Made by a program: the position numbers and the translations under genes. A stretch of DNA of 64,000 nt from Lycocorax pyrrhopterus obiensis (Eukaryota > Chordata > Aves > Passeriformes > Paradisaeidae), in contig JACSVZ010000001.1 in assembly GCA_014706295.1 (NCBI GenBank), positions 115,145,111 to 115,209,110 of the forward strand. Direction: 5' to 3'. How positions within the stretch are numbered: the first letter of the stretch is position 1; each line of letters opens with the position of its first letter. This document shows, in pieces, positions 36,798 through 50,310 of the stretch. Below the pieces are notes generated by a model, which saw only the letters and a list, made by a program, of their open reading frames with translations, ran no database searches and was not told the origin of the DNA.

Positions 36798-39700
36798 TGC
36801 AGCTCCTACAGATTAATGCATTTTCTGGGTACAATATGGGAGTGTTTAGGCAGGGCCCGAAGTGATTGTGATGCTTGTCAAGTCCTTTGCAAGTTCCCGC
36901 ACGTGGCTCATTCAGCAGCTCTGTCCTGCTTCCAGGTGAGACAAATCCCGGATATTCATCCTCCTTTCCCACTCCTGATTGCCTTTTGGAGAGAAGGTAT
37001 CCATGACTTAGTCTGGCCAGGCTCACAGTTTTGACAGCTGGGAGATCAGACCAAGGGACAATGCCAAGCACTACCCCTGCCTGACCCTTTCAGTGGGACC
37101 TTTCTGGGTAATAAAGGTGAATTCCATCCTGGGTCAAAGTTTGAAAACTCTGGCTGTCTAAAAGACTATTTTTTTTTTTTTTTTTTCCCCTCTTTTTCTC
37201 TAAGTCATGCCAACCTTTGTTTCCATGGCAATAGAAATGAAAATCTATTGGCAGCTTGTAGGCAGGCAGCAGATGACAGCTCTCAGTACCAGATTTCAGC
37301 AGCTGACTTTCAAATAACAGTCCCAAGAAATTTGTGCTATAACAAGCACAAGGATTTTACTACAATATTGGCTCCTCATGTATGTATTACTTTAAAACAG
37401 AGAGAAAATGGATAAAATTATTACTTAGAGAAGTATTTATGCCTCTCTATTGTCAGCTGCTTACCTGTGCTTTTTGTCTTCAGCCCTGCAGTGTGGAGAG
37501 ATGTAATTGTGCACTTTCTATGCGATACATACATGATAGTGCAGTCTTTGATAATCAAAGAAGCTGTTTGGTACCTCTAAAAGGGGGCTAGTTTAGGTAA
37601 AGAAACTTGCAGAAAGGCTAAAACACTCCAGGATGTGGAAGAGAAGGACCTCACAAAACTTTGGTGAGGAATTTAGGATGCCCCATCAAATGTAAAGGGA
37701 GATTCCAAAAAATAAACCAATGAAGAGAGAAGAGGTGATCTGAGGATTCTCTGAAGAGCTTCCCAGGAAGGAACAGAGCAGCAAAATGCTGTAAAAGAAC
37801 AGATTTTCACTCTGTTTGTGAGAGTGTTCCAGGAAAACTGAGTCAACACCTGTTTATATATTTTATGAACTTTCCTTTACATGTATCTTGCATGTTTTGC
37901 GTATCATTTTGCTGGTGGCATTCACCTTTTGAAGAGTGAAAACAAATTAAATTACAGTATTTAAGTCAATTTCAATGATGCCACTATTTCACAAGCCTTG
38001 TGGAAACCCTGTGCTCATAGAGAAATTTCTAAGCTGTTTTCTTTCTCATCATTCTGTCATGAATGTCTCCAAAAAGGTCAGTCCATTAAATTGCTTCTCA
38101 TAAGAGGCATTAAAAGCTCTGCATTGTTAATCCTAAACTCTTTTCCTCATCTCCAGGACTAAAAAAATTATAGGTGATACAGTTCCTGATAAATACAGAC
38201 CAAAAGTCAGTGGCTTGAGGTTGGATATTCATGTTCACTGACTTCTCTCTCTGCTTGAATAACTATAAATGAATTCTGCTCTAAATAATTATAAATGTTT
38301 TGGGAAAAAAAAAAAACAAAATGAAAGATTTCTCAATAAGGATTAAAAAGAAAAAAAAAGGGTGACTGTCACTGGTTAGGTTGTGCATTAAGGTATTTCA
38401 TTTTCTCTGGGTGACACTATTTTTTGTGGAATCCAAATTTTCTTGATCAGTGTGAGGATTTAATATGTGATTACATGATGTCGTGCTGCTTCTCTTGAAA
38501 AAAAAGAGGATTCTGTAAGATTCTACCTATTACTTTATCTGTTTCTGTATACTGCCTCTAACATCTTTAGTTAGTCCCAAAACACCCAAGATTGACAGAG
38601 GAAGTAAATTTTCATGAGTGCTTCAGCAGAGGGAAGATAAAGATGCCATTTCTGGTGGAAAAGAGTGTGTCCCAAGGGCCAGAATAAAACCAATTACAGA
38701 ATTGTTTACTAATGAGACCTGTCCCTTCTTTTCCAGTTCTCCTATTGTGTCAGTCTTCACTACAACACTCCATATCCTCAGCTAAATATTGGTCATTATG
38801 GGATTAAAATAGGGAACTGGCACAATTCTCAAGAGTTTGGGCTTCAGACAGAGAGACTTTAAATGTTAGACCACTGTTTTTAGCCTTGCACATGACTAAA
38901 GGCTTTCTTCATGACCCTTTTTATTCTAAGCTGTCAAAGCCTGTCATGGGAACCATTCCCCAAAAAGGCCTTGAAGATGTAAAGCTCTGGGAGATGCTGC
39001 TGACTGCACCTCAAGCCAGGAGAGAGCCAAGTTTATCATCTATAATTTTATGCTGAACTTTCATCTTCATCCATGTGCAGTGTCAGGGACATCACGTTGA
39101 GGAGTATTTTATCCTATAAAGTCGTTTGCCAGTGTTTTTAAAGGTAGGTGATATATTTTGTTGTCTGCATTTCTAGGAAATCAGCACAGTAACACCTACG
39201 GGCTCGTTATGAGTTCATTAATTGCTGACACTTTCAGATGAGTGCACAAAAACCTGCTCTTTGAAGAACCTAACAATTAGAAACCCCTTGATTCACTGCA
39301 GTAATGACAACTGAAAATCTGAAATAGTTCTAACTGAGTATTGAAAGATAGCATTAAACAAACCAAATACAGCCCTGCTGAGCCTGTAAGGATGGTGTCA
39401 GGAGACTGTATCTAAAGCTGGGATATGTAGTAAAAAATATCACTTCTGAGGCCTGTGTTAAAGGGAAGTTGATAGATGTTATGGTGTGTGAGGGGGAGTG
39501 TGGATATTGAAGTGAATAATTTTGATATGCTAAGCTTATGCTAATTTGTTAATGTCCAATATGCCTGATTAGAGCATCAGTAGGGTTTCTGTGAAAAGGA
39601 AATGAAGAAAAGGAAAAAAACCGCTTTTGATTAATGAAGCTTGTTGAAACCACACAAATATTCACTCATCAGCCATCAGTCACTTGTGCTGCAGTTGTGG

Positions 39701-39856
39701 CTGCAACTAATAAATACTAAAGCATAAAAGTTTCTCTACCCTCCTAAACTCCATTTCTTCTTGTATCCAGATTCAGCCTTTTCCCCTGAATCTCAATTCC
39801 TTATTTACACATCATAGTTTTATTTTCTGCTTTTGTCTAGCAAGGCACTAAAGTGA
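36798..39856. other. Non-coding sequence, no gene seen
   Basis: AT-rich DNA with a T18 run (37169-37186) and an A12 run (38305-38316). Frames are short and unrecognised. Nothing suggests an exon or an RNA gene. Confidence 0.75.
37169..37186. repeat. T18 homopolymer run
   Basis: Eighteen consecutive T on + are followed by CCCC and a pyrimidine-rich stretch. No source gene can be recognised on the right-hand side, so a minus-strand retrocopy is not supported. Confidence 0.95.

Positions 39857-39896
<40 letters not shown>
39857..39896. repeat. Compound microsatellite (TC)10(TA)10
   Basis: Ten TC units (39857-39876) pass directly into ten TA units (39877-39896), followed by T then GAGAGA, which is complementary to part of the TC array. 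Such an array is likely length-polymorphic and could fold back on itself. It is the only long dinucleotide array seen in the window. Confidence 0.97.
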
Positions 39897-39897
<1 letters not shown>

Positions 39898-40393
39898 GAG
39901 AGACCCAATCTCAAAGTATTTGTGTAAAAAGGTATCTAAAACTCTCATCTTTGGCATGGAGAAGTTTCTCAGAGCGACTTAAGTGCTACAGTTTAAATTC
40001 CCTGTGTCCCTGTAATGTAAAAAGCAGGAGAGACAACACTTCATGGACTCAGGGATGGCCTTAAAAGGAAATGTTTTCCTAAGAATCCTAATTTTTGTTC
40101 CTCTGTGCTGAAATATTTTGTCTCCAACTAATCTGCCAAAGCAGAAAAGCTCTGAACATGACTTTTCTCTCTTTACATTGAGCATGTCTATAGTACAAGA
40201 TGGTTCTTTGTGAGGAAGTAGTTAAAAAATCTTCAATGTGTAGTTAAATCTTTAGTATGCTGAAGATCTTTACAGACAAGATGGTGGTATATGTACCAAG
40301 GCCCTGTATGAATAAAATATCTAATTTTATATTAATATTAAACTCTGTTTAACTGATATATCACATTTAGGGCATTAAGGGTCTTTCATTCTA

Positions 40394-40450
40394 TTTTTTT
40401 TTTTGCTGTTGGTTTGGCTTTGGTTGCTTTGGGGTTTTTTTTTGAGTTTG
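40394..40450 (+). repeat. G/T-rich low-complexity tract
   Basis: T and G dominate, starting with T11 and followed by imperfect TTTGG-type units. It matches in style the tracts at 2791-2906, 56420-56487 and 63335-63445, all on the same strand. Confidence 0.75.
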
Positions 40451-42840
40451 GAATGAGGGTCAGTCTATTAATGTTTTGGAAAAAAAATGGAACATATTGA
40501 GAGAACGCTGAAAGGCTACAGTGTAAATAAGAATGTTTAAATTTTAACAGCAAAAATAGAAACTGGAAGATAAAGTAGTGTGAGAAAACCAAAGGCACAA
40601 GTCTGGGTCTTTTGGAATTAACTTCCACAGGCCAGCCACTCAGTTGACATGTGAGAGTTTATATTAGTGAAGAACAGCCCCAGAGTGCAGTTATTTTATT
40701 ACTTCTGCAATAATCTGAATTGTAGTTCTCTGCTGAGATTCAGTTAAATTCTCAGCACTTAATGGCCCTTTGAATTAAATCACAATATAAGAAAATGTTT
40801 GCCCACTGAGGCATCTCTCCTTATGTATATGAATCTTTATTCTCCTTTTCTTTCTTAAGATGTTCTAAAGAAAGAAAAATTTGAAAGCCACATAAAATTA
40901 TGTGAAATGATGTGAAATAATGTTGTGCATCAGGGCTTCTAGGAAACTAAATATATATAGAATATATATTTAAAGAATAAATCTGACTTTATGTCTCTGG
41001 TGCTGTTGGAACAGAGAAAAAAACCTGAAGCCTACCAAAACTCAGATTTGAAAAGCCAATTTGGTAGCAGGCATTGTGTAACTAATTTTTATTTTTCTTT
41101 TTTTGTTTCACAAAATTTCCAGAATTGGGACAAACTATGCCTTTGAGATGACAGCTATTCCTAGATTCTAGTGAGGTAGTGCAGGGATGCAGAATATATT
41201 AATTTCAGGGTGAATTAAGGGATCCTGTTTATTACTGCAATCCCTAATTTCCCTAACAAAAACACTGATTCCTGCAAAAACCCACCGAATCTTTTTGCTT
41301 TTCTGGTAACCTTCAGAGTGGAGGTATACAAGGATTGCTATGAGTCCATGAGAGAAATTATTTCTAACTATCAGGAAAATATTTTTGGCATGAAAGTGCC
41401 AATTTCTGATAAAATAGCCACTTTAATAGTAGGTTTTCATGAAATAGTGCAAACAGATGTTAAAACTGTAATCCAACTAAATGTACTCTAACTTCTATAT
41501 CACATGGAAGACTTACAATGATTAAAAAGTACAATTCTCTTCCAAATTCCTCACACTTAGAGAAGTTCTGCATAATTACAGTGAGACCATTTTCATTACT
41601 CTGCTCCCAAGGTATTATTCTGAAACAAAGAAGTAGAGATGTTTCAGGTTATTGATATGAGCAAGGTCCTGAATATGATAATGAGGGAAAAAAGCTGATA
41701 ATTTACTTCTGGGACCTCCAGTATGACTCCAGTCAACAGAGAAGCCAAGAAATGTCTACCTGCTGCTCAATTTACTTTGATGTCTCTTTTCCAATGAGGT
41801 TTTCTTCTAAAATGCTTCAAAATGAAGCAGATGTAAATTTATATTGAACATATTCTTTGGTGTCTTTGTTTTTACTAGTTCTGGACTTTTATTCAGTAGG
41901 TCTTAAATTGAAATCTTAAAACCTGATGAACAAAAAGAACTTTTTTCCCCTTCTGTGATAATAAGCTTCACCCACTGCTGGCTCCAGAGGCTGTTAGGAA
42001 CTACAGGCACACTCTCTAAGGAAATTTTTTATCAATTATTTAACAGAGACCATTAACTAGCTGTAAACCTGTAAGAACACCAACAGTTTTAGGACTTTGA
42101 GATTATTATGAAGTCCTTGCATGTGTATCTACATAAAGAAAATAAAATAGAGAAACAAGACAGATTTGGGCAAAAATATATTGAAAGTTCCAAGAAATTT
42201 CCACGTAGAACCTATTGACTGTAAAGTTTCAGCCCTTGTGTAATTTATTTTTTTTTTTCTTACAGAAGAATGTGGACTTTTTAAGAACTGTGTATCTGCA
42301 CTATGGGGAGAATGCCATTTGCTGCTTTTTAAATTTTTTTTCTTTGTAATGATGCTTAGTAGCACTTTGAAGGTTACAGACTGTCTTAGAATGAAGTTTG
42401 AAACAACACCTGAGTGATGTCACAGCTCAGAAGTGTAGTAAGACTTTGTTACCAATGCTTCTGTGACTGCATTCAAGGGAAGCTTTGGATTACGATGAAT
42501 TGTATTGTTTATCATATAAGTTATATTGTATGAAAGATTTTTATACTCTCCAGGAAGAACCTATTTCTTGGTTTTTAATTAGGCTACAAGAAAAGCAGTA
42601 TAAATCTATGCTGCACTGAACAAGGACCATATACATGCATTTAAATCACTTAATCTAACTTTTGAAGGTGTAATTCAGGATTGTGTTCTTTCTGTATTTG
42701 CAATTAGAGGGTTGAACAGATGTGGAAGGCTTAGTCTAACATGAAATGTTAAATAATCTTTATTTTTAAGGTATTGCTCACCTATAGAAAAGAGTTTATC
42801 TGCTGATTCAGATATTTGTTCTGTTTAAATGTATTAAAGG

Positions 42841-42860
42841 TGTAAAGGATTGTAAAGGAT
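42841..42860. repeat. Exact tandem repeat, 10 bp x 2
   Basis: TGTAAAGGAT occurs twice in a row, with a partial third copy (TAAAGG) just to the left. It is a very small slippage product. Confidence 0.9.
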
Positions 42861-44814
42861 ATATTTTGGGGGTGTATGAATGTTCTACTGAAAATCCCAC
42901 TTGAAATTATTCTCATAATAAATTTAATTTCTACTAGGTAATTCTGAATTAAAAATTGCCAGACAATGGTAAAGGATTTTCATAGTCCTTACAGTTAGAT
43001 CACAGAGGCAAATTGTGCCATATTCTTAATAAAATGCATTTTTTTTCCCCCAAGATATACCATAAAACTGATTTTTCTATAATTGCACTGCTGCAACCAG
43101 AGTTCTATGCCTAAGACTGCTGAACATTCATGGTGAATCATACAAATACAATAGGGAAAAGAGAACAGAAGTGACATTTTTCCAGGGAGTTGTTTTCAGA
43201 CCTGTGAAGTAATTCTGAAAGCAGTTATTTCAGTTGTGAAGTGAGGAGAGCATATTGCTGAAGCTTAAAAGGAATTAGGTTGTGTCCAATGAATAAGTGT
43301 TTTTATCACCCTGTTTGTTGATAGAAGGTAAATGTAATTTGTCTTTTTCTTAGATTCTTACCAAAGGCTGCCCACACATTCACCATTGCCCTCCCACTAT
43401 TGTTTTCCATTGGTTCTTGATTATTTTTCTTTCAAAAGATCATATACTCCATCTTTTGCTCAAGTATTGTGTACAGATTGAATTGCAGGGAGGAATCATA
43501 TTTTCCACATATGTTGTGGAAATGAGACATTTTCTTTAAAATAGAAAAGTGTTGCACTTTATAAGTCATTAACATTGTCTGTAGACTAAAGCCTGTAAGA
43601 ACCAGAAATGCCAGAAAGAGAAAGCTGCAGACTTTGCATGCAATATAAATGTAAATTTTCATCCTCAAGTTTTATTGAATATATGTTCAGATACATTTAA
43701 ACACCTTCTCTTCAAGGTCAACCCCAAACAATTCTCATGTAATAAATAACAGAAGGCTGCTAATCTTAATCTAAACACTTGAGGATAACAAGCACAGTAT
43801 TAGTTATGGGAAGTATTGAGCCAGAAGCAACTCTTAGTGCTAATTGAGGAGTCTGGCTGGTGAGGAAAGGCTACTGTGGTTCACAGAACCCCAGGCAGAG
43901 TTTTCTAATTGTGAAAGCATCTTGCCACTGACAAAAAACCCCTACCTTTTAAAGATCCCCACGGCTATTTAAAGATATTCTCCTGAATGTTGCCTCAGTT
44001 GAGCGATAGTAAACTTTGATTTTAATTGCTCTGACTTAAGGAGCGAGGAAGAAACTTCCCTGACTGAAAATTATTCTGAATTCTACCTGTATAATCATGC
44101 CTGCCAGGACTCTTGAATATGTTCACCATGCAGTCTCTCTTTGCTTGTTAAAATGCCTTGTGCTCAAATAATCTCTTCTCCTTGTTCATCAATATTCCCA
44201 GAACCTCTCACTACTTCTGTTTGGTGTGTGCATGCTGTCCTAATAGAGACTGGATTCTGTTACCTTATTCATCCTGAGCAATCCTTCAAAATCAAATTGA
44301 ATTCAGGTAATGAACTCTTACAAGGTCTTATCCTGAAGCTAAGGAATGGAAGTTGACTGGCATAGTAGCTTGAAACATTTTTAGGAATCCCTTGAAGTCT
44401 GCCCAGCATTTTTAGGGGCACGTAAAATCCTTTTAAGCCAGGAGCAGCCATTTTCCTGGCATAGGGCTGGAATTTCAGGATGGACACTAAAATGGCATCA
44501 GTGAAACTCCTGTGTCCATGGCAGAAGTCTGCATGAATAATACAACCAGAGTTCCATTTATAAATATAATCAAAAGTGCATAAAGCCAGGTAGAGGTCAA
44601 AATCCACTAGAGGAAAGGATGCAGGGGTCAGATTAAGAGACAAGGAAAAGAGGGAAAATTAGGCCGAAAAAAGTAACTAAGAAACAATGGTGTCCTTCCC
44701 AATGAGTGATATGTAGCAGCAGAAGAATGAATGAGAGGTTTCTGCAGCATTAATTGTGCTTTTTCCTCTCAAGGGAGCTCCTCGTTCAAGGATTGACCCC
44801 TTGTCTGGCATTGT

Positions 44815-44950
44815 GTGAAGCGTGATTTTGTTAATTAAATACCAGCCTGTTGGATGTGCTGGGCTCTTCAAATTAGCCTATTAGCAGTTTAACACAATTA
44901 GATGAATTAAAAACAGAATTCCTGCTTAAATTAAGACACTATTTGATCCT
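44815..44950. other. Candidate conserved element, homeodomain-motif cluster
   Basis: TTAATTAAAT, CAAATTAGC, ACAATTAGATGAATTAA and TTAAATTAAG all fall within about 120 bases, giving a dense set of ATTA/TAAT cores in sequence that is not low-complexity. Clusters like this occur in developmental enhancers. In DNA of this base composition some clustering is expected, so this is a suggestion only. Confidence 0.25.
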
Positions 44951-44963
44951 CCTTTATAAGCCC

Positions 44964-44986
44964 TTTTTTTTTTTTTTTTTTTTTTT
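44964..44986. repeat. T23 homopolymer run, longest in the window
   Basis: Twenty-three T in a row on the + strand. If it were the poly(A) tail of a minus-strand retrocopy, the body would lie from 44987 rightward, but nothing there is recognisable and no target-site duplication is evident. Confidence 0.95.
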
Positions 44987-47900
44987 GTAAATACGTATTT
45001 CCCAGCTGTTTTAAAATAATGTGTTGGTAATGCAAAGGCTGCCCTGGCTTCTCTGGCCAAAATCTGCCATCCTAACTCATGGTAAGCAATCCTTCCCTGC
45101 CTGAATTAAATCCTTCCAACTAAAGCGAGCTTCCATCTTGAGCCAAGTGCTGCTCCGTGGAGTTGAAGTGGCAGAATGGAATCCTTGCTGGAATTTTGCT
45201 GTACAAATACTCACAACGTGGAGCTCTGGTGGGTGAGATTGTTAAGTTATTTCTTATTTTTTTTTTTTCACAAGACTTCCTGCAGAAATCATTATCTAAA
45301 GGGCCCCTAGCAGCCAGCACTCATTGTTAGTGGAAGTAGTCTCTAAAAGAGAATATAGATATTAGGAAACCTAGTGTTGAAAAAGGCAAGGGTTTTTTTT
45401 TGTTCTAATTTTGTCTTAAAAAAACTCCCAATCAAAAGAAAACCCTAAATAACCCTTCAGATGTGCTCGGTTGATGTTGCTCTGTCACCCTGCTACCTGA
45501 ATTGTTTGGAGATGTGTAGGCAGGCAGGGCGTGGGGAGCTGTGGGTGGTTGCATGTGGTGTAACTCAAGGAAATATTCTTTGAAGAAGCTTTGAATATGC
45601 AGTAAGTAGCATTTAAAAACTGACAGATTTTGCACAGCCATACTTGGCAGATTGGGTGTGATAAATAAGCTGGCTACGATTTGAAAGGAGGCTTTTTTTT
45701 TTCCTGACTGAATTTATGTCAATACAGACACTGCCATTTTAGCCATAGCCATTGAAAGTGCTCTTCTTTAAAAATGGGGAAGTTTATAAAATTAAACTCT
45801 TCAAAAATCCTGCAGTTGCTTGCATGGGAATTGCTGAGAATGGCTTGCAGCTGGTAACTAAGCCTAGAAGTAAACCAGGAGCAATGAGGCGTGGTTATGA
45901 GGCGAAGAACATCCTCATGCCTTTCAGCAGCACCCTTTGAGGCAGCACAAGCCCTGCAAACCATTCTGGGCTACATCTGGCTGTATTTGGGTGAGTGCAG
46001 TTACAAAAACAAGTCCAGTTTTTGGTGTGCAAGGTAAAACCGAGCTGCAGCGCTCCCCACCCTTCATTGAGCATTTGTCCCTCTGAACATGGAATGCTAA
46101 AATTGCCAATTACTCTGACACGTGGCTGCATCTTTACAGAGCAGAGCTATAAATCGGGTTGTGAGGTCAAAGGGATGTATAAAAATTCTGTTCAAAGAGG
46201 TTTTTTTTCTGTAGATACTCCCAAAAATTTTCTTTCCGTTTGTGATGAACACTGAGACTCCCTGGTAGAGCTGGCAGAGCTACCAGAAAGAGCTGAGGAA
46301 TTATGTACTGCAGTTTGTTGCACTTTTATTGTCTTCTTTGTTCTGAGACATCACTGTCCAAGGAAAATCTTGCCATGACCATTTTTGGGAATGGATGTTA
46401 CAGCAAACCCTAGGTTTTTGTGGATTGCTGAAATCATAGGAAAATCTAACTACATTTTATCTTCCATTTTATCTTTATTCCAGAAGTTGTGACTGAACTA
46501 AGTTTAAATCCTGTCTCCAATAGGCCTGTTATCTTTTAGGAAGTTCTACCACAGAAAAATAGATTCTCTAACTTTCTTTTTGTTTCATATTGTACATTCT
46601 GTGGGCTAACTCATTGCAAAAATATGTTTCCTGAAGTTCAAAACATTGAAAACACAGGGTCTGTTTCCCTCCACCTCCCTTCCCTCCATATATAGATACA
46701 TTTATATGAAAAAAAAAATAAATTTTTGTTGTTTTTATAATAGGAAATCATTATGCTTCAGGGCTTTGCTCAATTTTTAGATGCTCTATAAACAAAAACT
46801 AGGGAGCTTGAGCAGTAATGATCTTATAATCAACAAATAATGTGAAAGGAGTAACTGCTTCTACCTGGAGTAATGTTCTCTCAGCAAATGCAGGCTCAAG
46901 CATATCTTACACCATATTCACTACTTATAGGATGGTTGAGAAGTGGCCCATTCTCAGATGATTTTTTTCTTTATTTTTTTTTTCTTTGAATTCACAGGAC
47001 ACAGCTGCAAGATTCCAAATTTTGTCTGAAAACTGCTTCTCACATATTTTCAAACAGAGAAGCAGGAAGATTTTTGTTGACAACAATTCTAATTTCATCA
47101 GCCCTCATAAAATGGCATCTTTGTATTAAGTCTTGCATTCCTCTGATTAATTAAATATTACTTCATAATTAGCAAAGTTTTATTATTATGGTGTATAAAT
47201 CTATGTAATAGATAATATTCAATGCTATTAAGCTGGGCTCTGTAAAGCTGGATTTGAACCACAGAATAGATTTTGCTGATGTCTTGTGGGTAAATGTTGA
47301 AGGGTTTTTCTTATTCTCAGGTTAATACTTGGATTTAATTCTTTTTCCAGAGAAGATTTTCAGAACACTGTCTGAAACTTTACTTCCCCTTTTTAGGCCA
47401 CTTTTTTACTCCCTTTCAAGCCATCTGCAATTTGATTTTCCTATAGCACCCTCTACACACAGTGTAACTTCTTTGAGGTGCAGCTGATCTCGGAGTACCT
47501 GATTCAGTCATGCTGACAGCATTTTGTTGTGAAATATTTTTGTCATCAGCTGTAGAAACATCTCAATGGAAAGTGCCACACCAAACTGTGACAGTGACAG
47601 GTGAAAAATATGTACAGACAAATCTATAATAACAAGGGCTTCATATACAGCAAGCATTAAAATAATTTCTTCGATCAGAAATGAAAGGGAAATATCCATC
47701 CCCTATTGATACATGATGCAGTTGTACAGTAAGAAAAAATGGTCAGCTTTGCTTCCAGTGAGTAGGAAAGACATCCTGAAAATAATTGGACAAATATTCT
47801 GATGTGTGTTTCAAAAAGTCCCACAACACTGGGTAATTTACTAATCTAAAAAATAACCAGAATACCACAAGTCAAGGTAAATAAATAATGACATTAATGT

Positions 47901-49680
47901 CATCTTTTTAGAAGTCAGCTCTGAAGAAATTAATGAGATAAAAGGTTAGAATATAAAATAATATTAAGAATTTTATTATTTTGTGAATATTCCATGAACA
48001 GAAATCAATAAAAGCTGATATAATATGTAGAACCAGTATAGTAAATAGAAAATATGAATTATGCATTTGTCTCAAGGGTTTTCTGATGCCTTGGTTTGAA
48101 TTTTAAGTATGCAGTGAGACTAATAAACATCAAAGGCTACACACATATAGAAATCTTTTTAGAAATGCTCCTGCTGTATTTTGAGGCACGTATATTTTCT
48201 TCTGTGAATTATCTCTGATACACCACCAGGAAAGCATCACCAAGAGGTAAAATAATTTGCATGAGACAACAGAACAGAAGAGATCAAAGTGTAGGATGAA
48301 ATCTGTATCTATATTTTTTCCTTCTCCTTTTCTAAACACTCGATACATTTCTGTTTGTTCAAGACTGGTCACAAATTGGGAGAACTTTTAATATTAAAAT
48401 GAGCAGCTGTGATAAAATGCTAAGTAGTACTGGGAGCTGTCATTGAACCTTAGAGTTTTATTAAGAGTTTAGGATTCTGGTAAAATATGAAAACAAAACA
48501 ATAATGTTGTAGTAGCTAAGATAAGAATTTCCCATGAATGAGGCTTACAGAGTCAGCAAATTACATACACAGAATAAAGAGTATTGTAGGAATATACTGC
48601 AGGATCATCTAAATTCATGGCTGTTACCTGCTGCATTTGGGTATCAGCAATGGAACCTGCAACAGCTGAATGGTGCTTTTCCTTTGCAATGCCGTGGGAA
48701 AGCATTTGTTTAATCATTCTCCTGGCAGCATACATGAAGTAACCATGAATTATTGGGCTGTCTTGTTCTGGGTTTAGTGAAACTAAGATGGAAAACCAGA
48801 AAAAGACAAGTTTCGCCTGCCAGCCAAGCAGTTCCAAGCCCCTGTGTTCCTCACTGGCACGCCTGACCACCTGCATCCACACCAGCCCTGAGGAAGAGCA
48901 GAAGATAGGTCAGTGACAGGGAAGATATTCAATTCAAACACGAATTTACACTGGAATCGAGTGTGTCCAGACAGCTGTTCTGGTCATTTTTCTCATTCCT
49001 GACCAATGGTTTAAATCTTTGGACACCTAACCCACCTGGGAGTTGCCTTGTCCTTGGGATGACAGATGAGAATATCAGGACTGCTGAGTGGAATATCTGG
49101 AAAGCTACAACTCCCTGTTTTTCCTCTGATGCTCCAGGCAAGGAGCAGTGAGGCAGGAGTTTCAGTAATGTGCAACACCAAACTGCTTGTGAAGGGTCAT
49201 CCTTCCTGTGTCAGTCACCCTTAAAAGGGTTTTGAGGGAAGACTGCTCAGGGGTTTGGACATACAAGAGCTCCATTTTCTTCCTTCCTCTTCTGCTTCCC
49301 AATTCTGTGTGGTTTTGCACCTTACTACCCATAGGATTTTCATGGACGTGCCATCCACTAACTTTGTATACAGAGGCAAAGCCTGACATTTGTTATGTTT
49401 AAAAAGAAGAGTTAAAAATTAGGGAGAACACTCCAAAGAATGATATCTTGATGCTAAAAGTGCAGCTATCTCAAAACAAAACCAAAAAAATGAGGTGTTA
49501 CTTACACTTTAAATGTATGAGTGTTTTAAAGGCACTTTCCTAATTCTAAAAAGCCCAATTTCTAATTCTGAAGTGTTCAGGACTGACAGTCCCCCATACC
49601 AATTTTATTATTAAATCATCTTGCTGTGCCATCCCATGTGTGGCTGCTACTTGTGTGTATCTCCAGGAAGATTAAAAATT
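44987..49680. other. Non-coding sequence, no gene seen
   Basis: Overlapping frames on both strands around 45719-46255 and 48553-49402 are typical of slightly more GC-rich stretches and match no protein I know. A T12 run is at 45257-45268. No transposon is recognised. Confidence 0.7.
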
Positions 49681-50310
49681 TTTTATTTAATTCCATTTTA
49701 TTATTTTTCTTTTTTTTTTTGGTTTTACCCACCCTTTTCATCCAGGCACACAGGAGTACTCATCTGTTTGTACTGGAACAACCAGAAAACTCAGAAAGTT
49801 TGTATGTAAGTTTGCTGATTCTTTTTTCCCCCCTAAATGCCTGTTCAAATATGGAAAACATCTTTCATATAATAATCTTTATTTTGTTTTTTTTTTTTTT
49901 ATAACATGGATTTCAAAGCTGAAAAACTAAGACCAAACCCAATGACTAAGCCCATACATTAGAGCAATCAGAACCCACTGTTATTCAGCCATTCTGTTCA
50001 TCAAATCTCTTGTTATTAACACAGGTAGATACCTACAGTAGCTCTGGCATTGTGTTCCCCTGCCTTTCTTTCTGAAAATTTCCTTTATTTTTATGGCCAC
50101 CACCTGTTTTTTCCCTGCTCTCTTTCTCTTTTTTGGGAACGTGGTTATGTTCTTTTACCTGCTATATGATTCTTTGTCTGATTCTCTCCACCTCTTTTTT
50201 TTTTTTTTCCCTGTCCCTTTAGCAGATGTTTCACTCCTGTGCCCAAATTCTGGTTGCTTCTCCTTTCCATTTTTCATTTGTTTTCTCTCTCTCCTGCTGG
50301 CAGACAGATG
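49681..50310 (+). repeat. T/C-rich region with several T runs
   Basis: The + strand carries T11 (49710-49720), T14 (49887-49900) and T14 (50195-50208), within pyrimidine-rich sequence. The hydrophobic 92-codon frames read here (49626-49904, 50093-50371) are a product of composition. It could act as a long polypyrimidine region in a transcript read on +. Confidence 0.65.

Larger units (their letters stand above)
39900..44814. other. Non-coding sequence, no gene seen
   Basis: Nearly 5 kb of AT-rich DNA. It holds a G/T-rich tract (40394-40450), a period-10 direct repeat at 40901-40920 (TGTGAAATGA then TGTGAAATAA), an exact period-10 repeat at 42841-42860 (TGTAAAGGAT twice) and an AT inverted repeat near 40950-40971. 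A 124-codon minus-strand frame (44269-44643) is unrecognised. Confidence 0.7.

Noticed and set aside
44964..45300. Minus-strand retrocopy with the T23 run as its tail
   Set aside because: No recognisable transcript body or target-site duplication on the right side.
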